A stretch of 12,543 nucleotides of DNA. Origin: an uncultured Bacteroidales bacterium (GTDB lineage: Bacteria; Bacteroidota; Bacteroidia; Bacteroidales; UBA932). Shown piece by piece: positions 1 to 7,859 of this stretch. Each line of letters starts with the position of its first letter. Within the stretch, counting starts at the first letter, position 1. The stretch spans positions 1 through 12,543 of the forward strand of contig CAMHRD010000008.1 of NCBI GenBank assembly GCA_946187365.1, written 5' to 3'. The position numbers were made by a program, and so were the translations under genes. A model generated the notes under the pieces. That model saw nothing but the letters and a program-made list of their open reading frames with translations. It did not search any database and had not been told where the DNA came from.

Positions 1-709
1 CAAAGTCATTGACCTCTTTGCACTCAGAGTGCATTATCTCCTTATTGTCTCCCTCCCAGAGAAGTCTGCCCTTATAGATGAAGCCAATGTGGTCTCCAAT
101 CTCCATTACGGAGTTCATATCGTGAGTATTGATAACGGTTGTAATCTGGTACTCCTGAGTGATTTCCTGCAGCAGGCGGTCTATGACAATAGAGGTGGTA
201 GGGTCCAATCCGGAGTTTGGCTCGTCACAGAAGAGGTACTTTGGATTGAGAGCAATGGCTCGGGCTATACCCACTCTTTTCTGCATTCCGCCGGAGATCT
301 GAGAAGGGTAGAGTTTGTTTACGTTCTCAAGATTAACTCTTTTAAGACAGAAGTTTACACGCTCCAGTTTCTCCTCCTGGCTCCATTCCGTAAAGAAATC
401 CATTGGGAACATCACATTCTCCTCAACGGTGGCAAAGTCAAAGAGGGCACTCCCCTGGAAGAGCATTCCCATATTCTGGCGGAACTTCTTTCTCTCTGCC
501 AGAGTCATTCTTGTAAAACTATGTTCGTTGTAGAGAATGTCTCCCTTGTCCGGTTCGTAGAGGCCTACTATATTCTTGAGCAGCACCGTTTTGCCGCTTC
601 CGCTGGCTCCTATGATAAGGGAACAGTTACCAGGCCGGAACTGAATGTTTATATCTTCCAGCACCGGTTCGTTGTCAAAGTACTTGTATAATCCCTTAAC
701 CTCAATCAT
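1..709 (-). CDS. mlaF: MlaF-type ABC transporter ATP-binding protein (C-terminus beyond left edge)
   Basis: This is the cytoplasmic ATPase of an Mla-type (MkL/Ttg2A) ABC system that moves phospholipids between inner and outer membrane. From ATG at 709 the reading frame stays open for 236 codons to the window edge; relatives are about 250-260 residues, so only a short C-terminal tail is missing. Visible motifs are Walker A GASGSGKT (34-41), Q-loop Q85, signature ISGGMQ (138-143, isoleucine where leucine is usual), Walker B YLFCDEP (158-164), D-loop GLDP (167-170) and switch histidine H196. The start codon overlaps the stop of the upstream permease gene by one base (TGATG), which points to translational coupling. 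An MlaD-type substrate-binding gene would be expected further left but is not in view. Family assignment rests on the motifs plus the MlaE neighbour; the exact substrate is inferred. Confidence 0.93.
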   Translation of the reverse strand, partial: MIEVKGLYKYFDNEPVLEDINIQFRPGNCSLIIGASGSGKTVLLKNIVGLYEPDKGDILYNEHSFTRMTLAERKKFRQNMGMLFQGSALFDFATVEENVMFPMDFFTEWSQEEKLERVNFCLKRVNLENVNKLYPSQISGGMQKRVGIARAIALNPKYLFCDEPNSGLDPTTSIVIDRLLQEITQEYQITTVINTHDMNSVMEIGDHIGFIYKGRLLWEGDNKEIMHSECKEVNDF

Positions 710-1449
710 CAGAGCAACAGTTTAGTAAGCAGCAGGTCAAATACAAGAATAACGGTGCAGCTGACCACAATGGCCTGGGTACTGCTGCGTCCCACTCCCA
801 GAGAGCCTCCCTTTGCGTTGTATCCGTAATATGAAGAGAGCGAAGTTATTATGAAACAGAAGACGCTCATCTTAATCATACTGTAGTAAATGTACCACTC
901 GTTAAAGGCAAAGTGGAGTCCTTCATCATACTGTGAAAGTGTTATTATTCCCGTAAGGGCCACAATGATTCCTCCTCCCACAAGTCCCAGCAGGAAACTG
1001 AAAACCATAAGGAACGGGCTCATAACAGTGGAGGCGCAAACCTTTGGAAGTATAAGGTAATTTGCAGAATTGACTCCCATAATCTCCATTGCATCAATCT
1101 GTTCTGTAATTCTCATGCTTCCAATCTCGGAGGCAATGTTGGAACCAATCTTACCCGCAAGGATGAGGGCTATTGAGGTGGAGCAGAACTCCAAAACAAG
1201 GCTTTCACGAGCCATTACTCCAACGTAAAACTTTGGGATAAAGGGGCTTTCAATGTTGCTGGCCGTCTGGATTACAATTACCGCTCCTATGAAAATTGAG
1301 ATGATTGAGATGAGAGGTATTGAGCCCAACATCAGCTTGTTTCCCTCTCTCCAGAACTGCCTCCAGAAGATGCTCCACTTCTCTGGCTTTTTGAAAACCC
1401 TGAGCATCAGTTGATAATACTCTCCGGCTATTTGAAATACAAGTCTCAT
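709..1449 (-). CDS. mlaE: MlaE-family permease of phospholipid ABC transporter
   Basis: Integral inner-membrane permease of the Mla phospholipid transport system, 246 residues, the usual length. Hydrophobic segments lie at about 43-62, 140-170, 190-206 and 225-244. The family hallmark is the conserved stretch around 99-127, with GKIGSNIASEIGSM followed by ITEQIDAMEIMGVN, thought to contact the ATPase. The GGSLGVGRSSTQAIV segment (214-228) matches the conserved C-terminal signature of the family. An amphipathic N-terminal region (about 1-36) precedes the first membrane helix. The ATG at 1449 is the first in frame and leaves a short intergenic region shared with divergent waaA. It is followed without a gap by the ATPase gene, so the two form one operon. 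Whether the system exports or imports lipid cannot be decided from the sequence. Confidence 0.93.
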   Translation of the reverse strand: MRLVFQIAGEYYQLMLRVFKKPEKWSIFWRQFWREGNKLMLGSIPLISIISIFIGAVIVIQTASNIESPFIPKFYVGVMARESLVLEFCSTSIALILAGKIGSNIASEIGSMRITEQIDAMEIMGVNSANYLILPKVCASTVMSPFLMVFSFLLGLVGGGIIVALTGIITLSQYDEGLHFAFNEWYIYYSMIKMSVFCFIITSLSSYYGYNAKGGSLGVGRSSTQAIVVSCTVILVFDLLLTKLLL

Positions 1450-1528
1450 CTCAATAGGATTGCCTTTTAAGGTTGTGCAAGTTACTCAAATTACGGAAAA
1501 ATCACTAATTTTGAGAGCTGTTACAGAT
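1450..1528. promoter_or_regulatory. divergent promoter region between mlaE and waaA
   Basis: This 79-base gap separates the divergent mlaE and waaA starts and must hold promoters for both unless they are read from elsewhere. On the plus strand TAATTTTG (1506-1513) matches the Bacteroides -7 consensus TAnnTTTG exactly, but no TTTG sits 19-21 bases upstream, and it would leave only a leader of about 10 bases before the ATG at 1529. On the minus strand TAATTTG (within 1486-1492) is one base short of the same consensus. Both are suggestive only. Confidence 0.35.
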
Positions 1529-2812
1529 ATGATTAAATTCTTTTACAACATTGGTATTTACCTTGTGATGCCCCTGGTTGGGGTTGCCTCTTTGTTCAGC
1601 AGAAAAACAAAGTTGTTCTATAAAGGCAGAGTAGGGCTGGTAAGAAAGATTGAGGAGGCCTTTAAAGATGAGACCGCAGAGGTAATATGGTTCCACTGCT
1701 CTTCCGTGGGCGAGTTTGAACAGTCACGCCCTCTTATTGAGTGGTTTAAGGGCAACTCCCCGGAGAGCAAAATCCTTCTCACCTTCTTCTCTCCAAGCGG
1801 CTATGAACTGAGAAAGAACTATCCTCTGGCAGACTGGGTCTTCTATCTCCCGATAGATACACCTACCAACGCCCGCCGCGTGGTTTCCGCCGTAAAGCCT
1901 AAGAAACTGATATTTACAAAGTACGATCTTTGGAAAAACTACATAAACAAGAGCAGTAAGAGAGGGTGTGAACTCTACCTTATTTCCGCCATCTTCCGTC
2001 CGTACCAATCCTTCTTTAAGTGGTGGGGCGGTTTCTTCCGTTCAATGCTGCGTAAGTTCAGATTCATCTTTGTTCAGGATGAAGAGTCAAAGAGGATGCT
2101 GGAAACCATCGGGATAAAAGAGAATGTGGTTGTAAGCGGAGATACCCGTTTTGACCGTGTGGAGAAAATTGCATCAGAGAGCAAGGAGTTTCCGGCTATT
2201 GCAGAGTTTTCAAAGGAGAACTTCACCATTGTTGCCGGCAGTTCCTGGCTGCCTGATGATGAGCTTATTGCAGAGGTGATGAAGAACTTTTCCAAGGTGA
2301 AACTGATTGTTGCTCCTCACGAGATTCACAAGGAGAGGATAGATAAGGTTGTGGAGGTTTACTCATCTTACGGAGTGGTAAAATACTCTGATATTAAAGA
2401 GGATGCAGAGAGGGAGAGTGTGAGTGAAAATCCTCATCCGCTCTTTGAAGGCAAGAGAGTTCTGGTAATTGACTGCATAGGAATCCTCTCATCTCTATAC
2501 AGATACGCAGATTTCGCCTACATTGGCGGAGGCTTCGGTGTTGGAATTCACAACACTCTGGAGGCTGCGGTTTACGGTGTGCCTCTGGCGTTCGGCCCTA
2601 ATTACAAGAAATTTAAAGAGGCTATAGATCTTATAGATTGCAACGGTGCTACCTGCGTTACCACTCCGTCTGAACTTTACCAGGTTGTGGACAACTGTGT
2701 TAAAGATAAGGAACTCAGAGAATTCCGTGCAAGCAACTGCAGAAAGTATGTGGAAAAGAATCTGGGGGCTACAGAAAAGATTGTATCTAGAATAACAAAT
2801 AAACATGAATAG
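1529..2812 (+). CDS. waaA: 3-deoxy-D-manno-octulosonic acid (Kdo) transferase
   Basis: WaaA/KdtA attaches Kdo from CMP-Kdo to the lipid A precursor, the first inner-core step of LPS assembly, at the cytoplasmic face of the inner membrane. The frame extends up to a TTG at 1460, but the ATG at 1529 is preferred: it gives 427 residues, begins with the expected N-terminal membrane anchor (MIKFFYNIGIYLVMPLVGV), and a candidate -7 element lies between the two. Motifs, numbered from this ATG: HCSSVGEFEQ (57-66) with the Glu at 62 expected to be the catalytic base; KYDLWKN (131-137), where many proteobacterial enzymes have ETELWPN; VAGSSW (235-240); APHEIH in the C-terminal half; and GGGFGVGIHNTLEAA (333-347), the nucleotide-sugar site of this GT-B glycosyltransferase (family GT30). 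It overlaps the next gene by 8 bases. The number of Kdo residues transferred cannot be read from sequence. Confidence 0.95.
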   Translation: MIKFFYNIGIYLVMPLVGVASLFSRKTKLFYKGRVGLVRKIEEAFKDETAEVIWFHCSSVGEFEQSRPLIEWFKGNSPESKILLTFFSPSGYELRKNYPLADWVFYLPIDTPTNARRVVSAVKPKKLIFTKYDLWKNYINKSSKRGCELYLISAIFRPYQSFFKWWGGFFRSMLRKFRFIFVQDEESKRMLETIGIKENVVVSGDTRFDRVEKIASESKEFPAIAEFSKENFTIVAGSSWLPDDELIAEVMKNFSKVKLIVAPHEIHKERIDKVVEVYSSYGVVKYSDIKEDAERESVSENPHPLFEGKRVLVIDCIGILSSLYRYADFAYIGGGFGVGIHNTLEAAVYGVPLAFGPNYKKFKEAIDLIDCNGATCVTTPSELYQVVDNCVKDKELREFRASNCRKYVEKNLGATEKIVSRITNKHE

Positions 2813-4217
2813 AGTATTCTCACTGGTTGTTGCATTGGCTGTGACAACCTCTTTTTTTACCGGGTGTTCTACGCCTAAAAAGGGAAACGAACAGTTCAAT
2901 AAGGATTTCAGAAACGTAGATTACATGTGGGCTTATCATAATGATATACAGCCTGGTGCAGCCTCTCTGGATGAATACCTTCCGCTCCTTAAGGGCAAGA
3001 GGGTTTGCTTCCTTTCCAACCAGACTGGAATAATTCTGAAGCAGGGAAAGAGTCTGCCTATGGAACTCTCCATAAGCAACGGATTGGATGCTATGGATGA
3101 TGTGGATCTTTCACTTTATACTCACGTTCTGGATACTCTTTTGAAGAAGGGTGTTAATGTTGTATGCCTTATGTCTCCGGAACACGGATTCCGCGGAACT
3201 GCAGATGCGGGTGAGCATGTTGCCAGCGGAGTGGACGAGAAGACCAACATTCCTATCCGCTCTCTCTATGGAGCCAAGATTAAGGATGATGAGCTGATGG
3301 CCGGCTTTGATGTGATGCTCTTTGATTTACAGGATGTTGGAGTAAGGTTCTATACCTACTATATTACCATGATTAAGATGATGGAAAAGTGTGCAAGACG
3401 TAATATTCCGTTCATTGTTTTGGACAGACCTAACCCTATAGGATTCCTAACTGACGGTCCTATTCTGGATATGAAGTACAAGAGTGGAGTTGGCGCTCTT
3501 CCTATTCCGGTTGCTCACGGAATGACTATGGGAGAGATTGCATATATGGCTAACGAGAAGGGATGGCTCTCTTTCAGCGGAAAGAACTGGAGTGCAAATC
3601 CTACCGTTAAGTGTGACCTTACCGTTGTTCGCTGCATCAACTATTCAAGAAATTCTCACTACCGCCTGCCGGTAAAACCGTCTCCTAACCTCCCTAATAT
3701 GAGGAGCGTATATCTATATCCTTCTACCTGTTACTTTGAGGGAACTCACACAAGTCTGGGTAGAGGAACAGTTGCTCCGTTCCAGATCTACGGCTCACCG
3801 GAGATGACAAATACCTCAGTTACAGGAAGAAGCCCTTATGGAGAGAAGGAGAGAGTTGCGGCTCCGTTTGCCTTCACTCCAAGAAGCGTTTCAGGAGCAA
3901 AGAACCCTCCGCTGCTGAATAAAGATTGCAAAGGCGTGGATTTGAGAACTTTGCCAATCAACCGCATAAATGACGGCAAGGTAAATCTTACCTACATAAT
4001 TGACGCTTACATTGGAAGCGGCTCAACCGGTGATGCCTTCTTTACAAAGATGTTTGAACTTGAGATTGGACAGGAGTGGGTTCGTAAGACAATAATCAAG
4101 GAGGCCAAAGATAACACCGTAAACGCCGGTGAACTTGCCAAAAAGTTGGACCGCAAATGGAGTAAAGAGGTTCAGAACTTCATAAAAGAAAGGAAGCCGT
4201 ACTTACTTTACGAGTAA
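2805..4217 (+). CDS. namZ: NamZ/DUF1343 family exo-beta-N-acetylmuramidase lipoprotein
   Basis: Member of the DUF1343 (YbbC/NamZ, glycoside hydrolase GH171) family, whose studied members release terminal N-acetylmuramic acid from peptidoglycan fragments, feeding cell-wall recycling. The 470-residue protein starts with a lipoprotein signal ending FFTGC (Cys about 21), so it is probably anchored in the periplasm or outer membrane. Conserved blocks: FLSNQTG (69-75), MSPEHGFRG (123-131, Glu 126 the likely catalytic acid by family analogy), LFDLQDVGVRFYTY (172-185), LDRPNPIG (206-213), PIPVAHGMTMGE (233-244), KPSPNLPN (291-298) and the YFEGTHTSLGRGT block (310-322). Between NQTG and the following helix (about 76-103) is an insertion not usual in the family. 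It begins inside the last codons of waaA, so the two are co-transcribed. Family call is firm; activity is inferred. Confidence 0.92.
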   Translation: MNRVFSLVVALAVTTSFFTGCSTPKKGNEQFNKDFRNVDYMWAYHNDIQPGAASLDEYLPLLKGKRVCFLSNQTGIILKQGKSLPMELSISNGLDAMDDVDLSLYTHVLDTLLKKGVNVVCLMSPEHGFRGTADAGEHVASGVDEKTNIPIRSLYGAKIKDDELMAGFDVMLFDLQDVGVRFYTYYITMIKMMEKCARRNIPFIVLDRPNPIGFLTDGPILDMKYKSGVGALPIPVAHGMTMGEIAYMANEKGWLSFSGKNWSANPTVKCDLTVVRCINYSRNSHYRLPVKPSPNLPNMRSVYLYPSTCYFEGTHTSLGRGTVAPFQIYGSPEMTNTSVTGRSPYGEKERVAAPFAFTPRSVSGAKNPPLLNKDCKGVDLRTLPINRINDGKVNLTYIIDAYIGSGSTGDAFFTKMFELEIGQEWVRKTIIKEAKDNTVNAGELAKKLDRKWSKEVQNFIKERKPYLLYE

Positions 4218-4230
4218 GCCGGCTCCCCTT

Positions 4231-4253
4231 TAAAAATCAATCTGTTATAGATT
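4231..4253 (-). terminator. weak intrinsic terminator candidate after the M13 peptidase gene
   Basis: Read on the minus strand, AATCT (4253-4249) and AGATT (4243-4239) can pair around a five-base loop, and two bases later comes TTTTT (4236-4232). The left arm uses two bases of the peptidase stop codon. The stem is only 5 bp and AT-rich, so it would be a weak terminator; it lies in the 34-base gap between two convergent genes, where a stop signal is expected. Confidence 0.35.
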
Positions 4254-6294
4254 ACCAGATGTGTGCTCTCTTCTCAGGTGCAAGATAGAGTGCGTCTCCC
4301 TCTTTAATTCCGAATGCCTCATACCAGGCATCTACGTGAGGAAGTGAACCGTTAACTCTGCACTTGGCAGGTGAGTGAGGATCATTGAGAACCTGATTTC
4401 TCACATACTCATCTCTGCTGTTCTGAGCCCAGATAAATCCGAATGAGATAAAGAATCTCTGCTCAGGAGTGAAACCGTCTTTCTCTCCAAGAGGAGATTT
4501 CTTCATAGCGTTCTGGAATGCCCTGAATGCAATGTTGATACCGCCGTTATCTCCAATGTTTTCACCCAAAGTGAGCTGTCCGTTAACAAATACTCCCGGA
4601 AGAACCTCCAGAGTGCTGAAGTAATCTCTCAGAACGCTTGTACGCTCATCAAAGTTCTTCTTGTCCTCTGCAGTCCACCAGTTGCGCATATTGCCATCCT
4701 TGTCAAACTGGCAACCCTGATCGTCAAAGCCGTGGCTCATCTCGTGTCCAATTACAACTCCGATTGCTCCGTAGTTTGCAGCATCATCAGCATCTGCGTT
4801 GAAGAACGGTGGCTGGAGAATACCTGCAGGGAAGCAGATTTCATTGGTTGTAGGGTTGTAGTATGCATTGATTGTCTGTGGAGTCATAAGCCACTCGGTC
4901 TTGTCTACAGGTTTGCCAACCTTGCGGTCAATCATATCTGCAATGTAGAACTCGGAGGCGTTGCACATATTCTCATAGTATGTGAGAGAATCGTCAATCT
5001 GAAGTTTAGAGAAGTCTCTCCAAGTATCAGGATATCCAATCTTTACAATGAAGTTAGAGAGTTTGTCGTATGCCTGCTGCTTGGTTGAGTCGCTCATCCA
5101 GGTAAGTTCCTCAATTCTCTCCTTAAGCGCATCCTTAAGATTGTTAACAAGTTCCAGCATACGTTTCTTTGAACTCTCAGGGAAGTATTTCTCAACATAG
5201 AGTTTTCCAACAGGCATTCCCAACACTCCGTTAACTGCACTTACAGCTCTCTTCCATCTTGGTTTATCCTCTTCTGCTCCGGAGAGAACTTTGCTGAACT
5301 CAAAGCTTACTGCTCTGAAATCATCGCTGAGGAGGTTTGTAGCACCTGCAACAACTCCAAACTCAGCATAGTCCTTAAGTGCCTGAAGCGGAGCCTCGTT
5401 GAGGATGTTCTCAACCTCGTGCAACTGTGAAGGCTGACCAACGGAGATGTTCTCAAATGCAGGGTAACCCAGTTTTGCAAATACGGTATCCCACATAATT
5501 TTAGGATACTCCTTCTTAAAGTCTGCATAGGTCATCTTGTGGAAGTTGTTAGGAATATCTCTGAGCTCTGTCATTGAGTAACTTGCGCGTGCAATTCTGA
5601 ACTCCAGTGAGAGGATGTTCTCCATCTTTGCCTTAGCCTCTGCCTCGCTGTAACCAATCATAGTGAAGAGCTTGCAGATGTACTCCTTGTAGGCGTTGAG
5701 AACCTTCTTGCTCTCAGGATCTGTATTCAGATAGTAATCCTTGTTGCCGAGTCCCAGACCGCCCTGGTAAGTCTGAACCAGGTTATTTTTTGCATCTGTA
5801 AAGTCTGCATCTACATAGATTGAGAACATTGAAATATCCACACCAATCCTGCCTAGTTCTGCGGTGAGAACCTGCATCTGCTCTCTGCTTTCAACCTCTC
5901 TTACCATACGGAGGTGATTCTCAATAGGTTTATAGCCGTCAGCGTTACGCTTTACAGAGTCCATAGCCATACGGAAGATACTTCCTATCTTCTGGCCCAG
6001 AGTTCCCTTCTCCTGAGGGTTGGTTGCATACTCCTCAAACATCTCTCTTAACTGCTTCTCGTTGTTGTCAAAGAGAACGTTAAACTGTCCGTAGGATGAA
6101 TACTCAGGCTTTAACGGATTGGCTGCCATCCAGTTGCCGCCGCAATACTGATAGAAGTCAGTGCCCGGTGCAATGCTGTCGTTCATGTTTGCACGGTCAA
6201 TACCGGAGGTCAGTTTCTTTAATCCACCGTTTCCGGCACAACCCGCAACTGCGGCAGCAAAACAAATTGCTGGTAAAATCATTTTTAGTTTCAT
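4252..6294 (-). CDS. pepO: M13 family zinc metallopeptidase lipoprotein (PepO/neprilysin-like)
   Basis: Exported zinc endopeptidase of family M13, which cleaves oligopeptides on the amino side of hydrophobic residues. It has 680 residues, normal for the family. The N-terminus is a lipoprotein signal ending VAGC (Cys 19). Residues about 40-430 form the M13 N-terminal capping region and 470-680 the catalytic domain: substrate-binding NAYYN (476-480), zinc site HEMSH (517-521, Glu 518 catalytic), third zinc ligand Glu 578 in the GENIGD motif with Asp 582 supporting the histidines, CRVNG (Arg 646) and the typical C-terminal tryptophan at 680. All catalytic residues are present. The ATG at 6294 lies 11 bases after the ligase stop, with an A-rich leader, so it is probably the last gene of the ketosynthase operon. 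Role there is unknown; it may be simple co-transcription. Confidence 0.95.
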   Translation of the reverse strand: MKLKMILPAICFAAAVAGCAGNGGLKKLTSGIDRANMNDSIAPGTDFYQYCGGNWMAANPLKPEYSSYGQFNVLFDNNEKQLREMFEEYATNPQEKGTLGQKIGSIFRMAMDSVKRNADGYKPIENHLRMVREVESREQMQVLTAELGRIGVDISMFSIYVDADFTDAKNNLVQTYQGGLGLGNKDYYLNTDPESKKVLNAYKEYICKLFTMIGYSEAEAKAKMENILSLEFRIARASYSMTELRDIPNNFHKMTYADFKKEYPKIMWDTVFAKLGYPAFENISVGQPSQLHEVENILNEAPLQALKDYAEFGVVAGATNLLSDDFRAVSFEFSKVLSGAEEDKPRWKRAVSAVNGVLGMPVGKLYVEKYFPESSKKRMLELVNNLKDALKERIEELTWMSDSTKQQAYDKLSNFIVKIGYPDTWRDFSKLQIDDSLTYYENMCNASEFYIADMIDRKVGKPVDKTEWLMTPQTINAYYNPTTNEICFPAGILQPPFFNADADDAANYGAIGVVIGHEMSHGFDDQGCQFDKDGNMRNWWTAEDKKNFDERTSVLRDYFSTLEVLPGVFVNGQLTLGENIGDNGGINIAFRAFQNAMKKSPLGEKDGFTPEQRFFISFGFIWAQNSRDEYVRNQVLNDPHSPAKCRVNGSLPHVDAWYEAFGIKEGDALYLAPEKRAHIW

Positions 6295-6305
6295 CTTTTT
6301 TTATG

Positions 6306-7622
6306 TTAAAAATTATTGTAGTATTTCCTGTCCATTTTTCCGTTGTAAGTTCTCTTTACAGACTCCACCTGCTCATAAAGCATAGGAACTTTATAGGCCT
6401 CAAGTCTCTCTCTTAAGAATCTTGCAATGCGCTGTTTGTTAAGAGTTTCTCCCTCTTTTATTACAACCAGGAGTTTTAGCGCTCTGCCGGTAATCTTATG
6501 CTCAACAGAGATGCAGATGCAGTCTTTTACCTCAGGAAGACTCATTGCCACATCCTCCACCTCTGTAGGGGCTACTTTAAAACCTCCTACGTTAATTACA
6601 TCACTCTCCCTTCCTTTAATGTGAAGCATTCCCTCCTCATCCAAAACTCCTAAGTCTGAGGTGAATATTGTATCATCTCTTAAGATTGTGGCAGTCAGTT
6701 GAGGATCGTTTACATAGCCGCTCATAAGGGTATCTCCCTTGCAGGAGATTTTGCCATCTGGGGTAATAATCACCTTTGAGTGGCTCATAGGTCTTCCCAA
6801 ACAACCCGGAATGCATCTTCCATCGTTGAAATTATAAGTTGAGATTATGCCGGTCTCTGTAGAAGCGTAGGTATTGTAAAGCCTTGTATTTGGCAGAACC
6901 TCACAGAGTTTGAGCATATCTGAATGAGGCAGAGGAGCAGCTCCGCTCTCAATAAAATCTATCTTGTCTTTGTATGATGCCAGCCTCTCTTCACTGAACT
7001 GGAGCAACATTCTTATGGTTGCCGGAACAAAGAAAGTTGCCACTTTATTTGCCGGATAATCAAGAGATTCAAAGAACTTCTCCATATCCTTCATTCCCTC
7101 AAGAATATAGAGGGTGGCTCCCAAAATGGTCACCGGAAAGATTTTAGAGAGACTCCCGATATGGTTCATCGGTCCGTTTATTACAAAGAGCAGATCGTGA
7201 GAAAAGAGTTGTCCCTCTATCAGATTCTCTCCGTTTGATACAATGGTGCGGTGAGATATCATCACTCCCTTTGACTTTCCTGTGGTGCCTGTAGTAAACA
7301 GTATATCAGCAACTTCTTCCGGAACAGATGAGGAGGATAGTGATGATGCTATCTCATCAAAACGGCTCTGTGGAATATCTTTTTCAAGCGGTGCCGCAAC
7401 TGCCTTTGCCTTGTGAATGGCAAAGTATGTAATCAGAAAATCTATGGACTGAGATGAGCGGAATGGAACAACCTCTCCCTTTTTGAACTCTGAAGATTTT
7501 TCTAACACCTTTGAGTAGAGTTCCTTGTAGGTTATACTCTCCCCGTTGCAGATTGCTGCAATCTTGTTTGGATATAACTCCGCGTCCCTCTCCAGATAAT
7601 CTACAAGTCTCATAAAACTCAT
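6306..7622 (-). CDS. AMP-forming acyl/aryl acid ligase (ANL superfamily)
   Basis: Adenylate-forming enzyme of the acyl-CoA synthetase / NRPS adenylation superfamily. It would activate a carboxylic acid with ATP and pass it to CoA or, given the adjacent gene, to the acyl carrier protein. At 438 residues it is compact (500-550 is common), mainly through a shortened N-terminal region. Motifs: TTGTTGKSKG (110-119, phosphate loop), YASTETG (252-258), TSDLG with Asp 323 that binds the AMP ribose, hinge and core GRESDVINVGGFKV (337-350), and Lys 429 in NGKMDRK, the lysine needed for adenylation. It is therefore catalytically complete. ATG codons at 7622 and 7613 are both possible; the first is used here. 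It follows the carrier gene after 8 bases. Sequence alone does not tell whether the acid is aliphatic, aromatic or an amino acid. Confidence 0.92.
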   Translation of the reverse strand: MSFMRLVDYLERDAELYPNKIAAICNGESITYKELYSKVLEKSSEFKKGEVVPFRSSQSIDFLITYFAIHKAKAVAAPLEKDIPQSRFDEIASSLSSSSVPEEVADILFTTGTTGKSKGVMISHRTIVSNGENLIEGQLFSHDLLFVINGPMNHIGSLSKIFPVTILGATLYILEGMKDMEKFFESLDYPANKVATFFVPATIRMLLQFSEERLASYKDKIDFIESGAAPLPHSDMLKLCEVLPNTRLYNTYASTETGIISTYNFNDGRCIPGCLGRPMSHSKVIITPDGKISCKGDTLMSGYVNDPQLTATILRDDTIFTSDLGVLDEEGMLHIKGRESDVINVGGFKVAPTEVEDVAMSLPEVKDCICISVEHKITGRALKLLVVIKEGETLNKQRIARFLRERLEAYKVPMLYEQVESVKRTYNGKMDRKYYNNF

Positions 7623-7630
7623 AACGTCAG

Positions 7631-7852
7631 TTATTTTGAAAGTTTGCTCTCTACCAACGCAACCAGAGAATCCAATGATTTAAGATTCTTTGGAGTGGCA
7701 TCCTTTGCCTCCAACTTTATGTTGAACTCTTCAGAGAGTGTCATAAGTATTGTGGTAATTCCCAGTGAATCCAGTTCTCTGAACAAAAAGTTGGAATCAA
7801 AATCTACCAGCGGCAGAGCATCTTCCAACAGTTTCTTAATTCTCTCTTTCAT
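7631..7852 (-). CDS. acyl carrier protein
   Basis: Small acidic four-helix carrier protein of 73 residues that holds acyl intermediates as thioesters on a phosphopantetheine arm. The modification site is Ser 29 in the LDSLG motif at the start of helix II, followed by the expected LMTLSEEFNIKL recognition helix; the C-terminal helix ends VALVESKLSK. The open frame continues up to an ATG at 7906, but that start would place 46 bases inside the ketosynthase gene and add a basic stretch without counterpart in carrier proteins. The ATG at 7852, 7 bases after the ketosynthase stop, gives the standard length. It is unlikely to be the housekeeping FASII AcpP, because that one normally has a DSLDxVE motif and lies next to fabF; this one is dedicated to the neighbouring ketosynthase and ligase by context. 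Confidence 0.9.
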   Translation of the reverse strand: MKERIKKLLEDALPLVDFDSNFLFRELDSLGITTILMTLSEEFNIKLEAKDATPKNLKSLDSLVALVESKLSK

Positions 7853-7859
7853 ATATTTT

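Noticed and set aside
29..691. Open frame of 220 codons on the plus strand
   Set aside because: It lies antisense to the MlaF-type ATPase, whose Walker A, signature and Walker B motifs are all intact; the plus-strand product has no recognisable features.
1460..1528. TTG start extending WaaA by 23 residues
   Set aside because: The extension is not part of the family, the codon is TTG rather than ATG, and a candidate -7 element lies inside it; ATG at 1529 gives the expected membrane anchor.
4216..4223. AGCCGGCT palindrome after the namZ stop
   Set aside because: It is a self-complementary 8-mer with no loop or T-tract; not a terminator and too short to call an operator.
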